Translations under genes and position numbers: made by a program
Assembly (NCBI GenBank): GCA_947044365.1
Contig: OX345636.1
Location: 57,701,746 to 57,765,745 of the forward strand
DNA: 64,000 nucleotides
Direction of reading: 5' to 3'
Source of the DNA: Petrosia ficiformis
Taxonomy: Eukaryota > Porifera > Demospongiae > Haplosclerida > Petrosiidae
Shown here: piece after piece, positions 63,143 to 64,000 of the stretch
Layout of the letters: every line of letters starts with the position of its first letter
Position numbering within the stretch: position 1 is the first letter of the stretch
Notes under the pieces: model-generated
The model's database searches: none
Seen by the model: the letters and a program-made list of their open reading frames with translations, nothing else
What the model was told of the DNA's origin: nothing

Positions 63143-63999
63143 TAAGCCAAAATTTTCGCAACAGAAAAATTTCGCGTTTTTGAATTTATATTGTGAAAAT
63201 TGTATACGCGAGATTCTACCTTGTGGGTGTGGTAAGTGGGCGTAGTTCACATTTCAACACATGGCTCTGCTAAAGTACCTTAATAAGCCGAAGGACGATT
63301 CTTTTCTACCCGACCCAAAAGGTCCACTGAGTAATGTCATCCCATCATCAAGCATTGCAGCTGCTAATGAAAACGTGGTGGAGCTACTAAAATATAATAA
63401 GCCTAAACGTGGTAGCTATGATTTGTTCACAGAAGAAGAGAAGGCCAAGATTGCTAGAAGTGCTTCTGAGATTGGAGTCACCAGTACTAGAAGAAAACTT
63501 TCAAAAGGTTTTCCTGATCGAATATTAAAAGAAAGTACTGTGAGAACGTGGATGAACAAATACAAGAAAGAATTGGTATTTCGAAAGAGATCTGGCAAAG
63601 ATGTGGACATCAAGAGGTTAGAAAATAAAAGGAGAGGTTGCCCCTTACTTCTAGGCGAGGAAATTGATAGACAGGTACAGATGTACTTATTTTCACTTCG
63701 AGAACAAGGTGCAGTTATAAACTCAGCAATAGTTATTGGCTGTGCTAGTGGTATTGTGAAAAATATTGATAGTAGTCTTCTTCTTTCCAATGGTGGTCAT
63801 ATCTCATTTAGTAAACATTGGGCGAGATATATGTTGGACAGAATGGGTTTTGTAAAGAGAAGAGTAAGCACAAAGGCTAAAATGTCTGTTGCCAAATTTG
63901 AGAGTTTCAAGGCCCAGTTTCTTTTTGATATCCAAGTTATTACTATATAAATTGGGACCAGACGGGAATTCATTATGTCCCAGTATCTAACTGGACTAT
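63143..63999 (+). mobile_element. Pogo/Tigger-like DNA transposon, left part
   Basis: The putative left end is the CpG-bearing stretch CCGTATAAGCCAAAATTTTC followed by AACAGAAAAATTTCGCG, directly preceded by TA, the usual target of pogo-type elements. The transposase ORF begins about 118 bp further on. The AAAATTTTCGC and GAAAAATTTCGCG blocks could be sub-terminal repeats. The right end lies outside the window, so terminal inverted repeats cannot be confirmed. Confidence 0.55.
63261..63950 (+). CDS. Pogo-like transposase, N-terminal part, frame-broken
   Basis: A 229-residue frame starting MALLKYLNKPKDDSFLPDP. Residues about 50-110 (KRGSYDLFTEEEKAKIARSA... to ESTVRTWMNKYKKEL) fit a psq/CENP-B-type N-terminal helix-turn-helix. 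Residues about 124-200 (RRGCPLLLGEEIDRQVQMYL ... HWARYMLDRMGF) fit the second, Tc5/CENP-B-type DNA-binding domain. Residues from 201 (KRRVSTKAKMS ... FLFDI) lead into the DDE domain. The frame ends at TAA 63948-63950, but from 63946 another frame reads INWDQTGIHYVPVSNWTM to the window end, containing the first catalytic Asp (NWDQTG). Relative to the family as I know it, about ten residues before that motif are missing. The copy therefore seems inactivated by a small deletion/frameshift. Known role: cut-and-paste transposition at TA sites; family members also gave rise to CENP-B-like host proteins. Confidence 0.85.
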   Translation: MALLKYLNKPKDDSFLPDPKGPLSNVIPSSSIAAANENVVELLKYNKPKRGSYDLFTEEEKAKIARSASEIGVTSTRRKLSKGFPDRILKESTVRTWMNKYKKELVFRKRSGKDVDIKRLENKRRGCPLLLGEEIDRQVQMYLFSLREQGAVINSAIVIGCASGIVKNIDSSLLLSNGGHISFSKHWARYMLDRMGFVKRRVSTKAKMSVAKFESFKAQFLFDIQVITI

Positions 64000-64000
64000 G

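Noticed and set aside
63416..63790. Minus-strand frame of 124 codons
   Set aside because: Antisense shadow of the pogo-like transposase ORF.

Overview
The window is eukaryotic and most likely comes from an invertebrate animal. Spliced genes with short GT-AG introns (54-98 bp), an AT-rich background, CpG-decayed repeat copies and a pogo-type transposase all fit a demosponge genome such as Amphimedon. That assignment is inference from gene style and repeat texture, not a database match. The last sequence line is one base short, so the readable sequence ends at 63999.

Positions 1 to about 50271 are one continuous satellite DNA block, roughly 550 head-to-tail monomers of 90 or 94 bp (a few of 96 bp, some truncated). 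It contains no gene. The monomers form several sub-families whose linked variant sites build nested higher-order repeats with periods of 998, 1086, 1280, 1378, 1443, 1541, 2564, 3343 and 3968 bp, plus larger duplications. Orientation flips three times (about 852/853, 6368/6369 and 18597/18598), and the same higher-order variants occur in both orientations. This is the most striking feature of the window and a candidate centromeric or other heterochromatic satellite.

Positions 50272 to about 60600 are non-coding and rich in older repeats. There is a pair of direct repeats about 440-460 bp long (50661-51120 and 55702-56135). Between them lies a foldback structure with inverted arms of about 465 bp (52441-52912 and 54947-55408) that encloses diverged 303-310 bp tandem units. 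Further on are a decayed coding fragment near 54570, a 78-bp minisatellite (56390-58020), a perfect 32-bp-arm hairpin (60036-60103) and a roughly 57-bp minisatellite (60128-60465).

Positions 61000 to 63999 are genic. A minus-strand fragment with the N-terminal signature of TTF/hAT-type zinc-finger proteins carries an in-frame amber codon. It faces a six-exon plus-strand gene (61662-63013) across about 300 bp that may be a shared promoter. That gene encodes a 336-residue protein with a Tudor-like N-terminal module, lysine-rich segments and proline-rich repeats; all five of its introns are phase 1. The window ends inside a pogo/Tigger-like transposase (from 63261). Its reading frame breaks just before the first catalytic aspartate.
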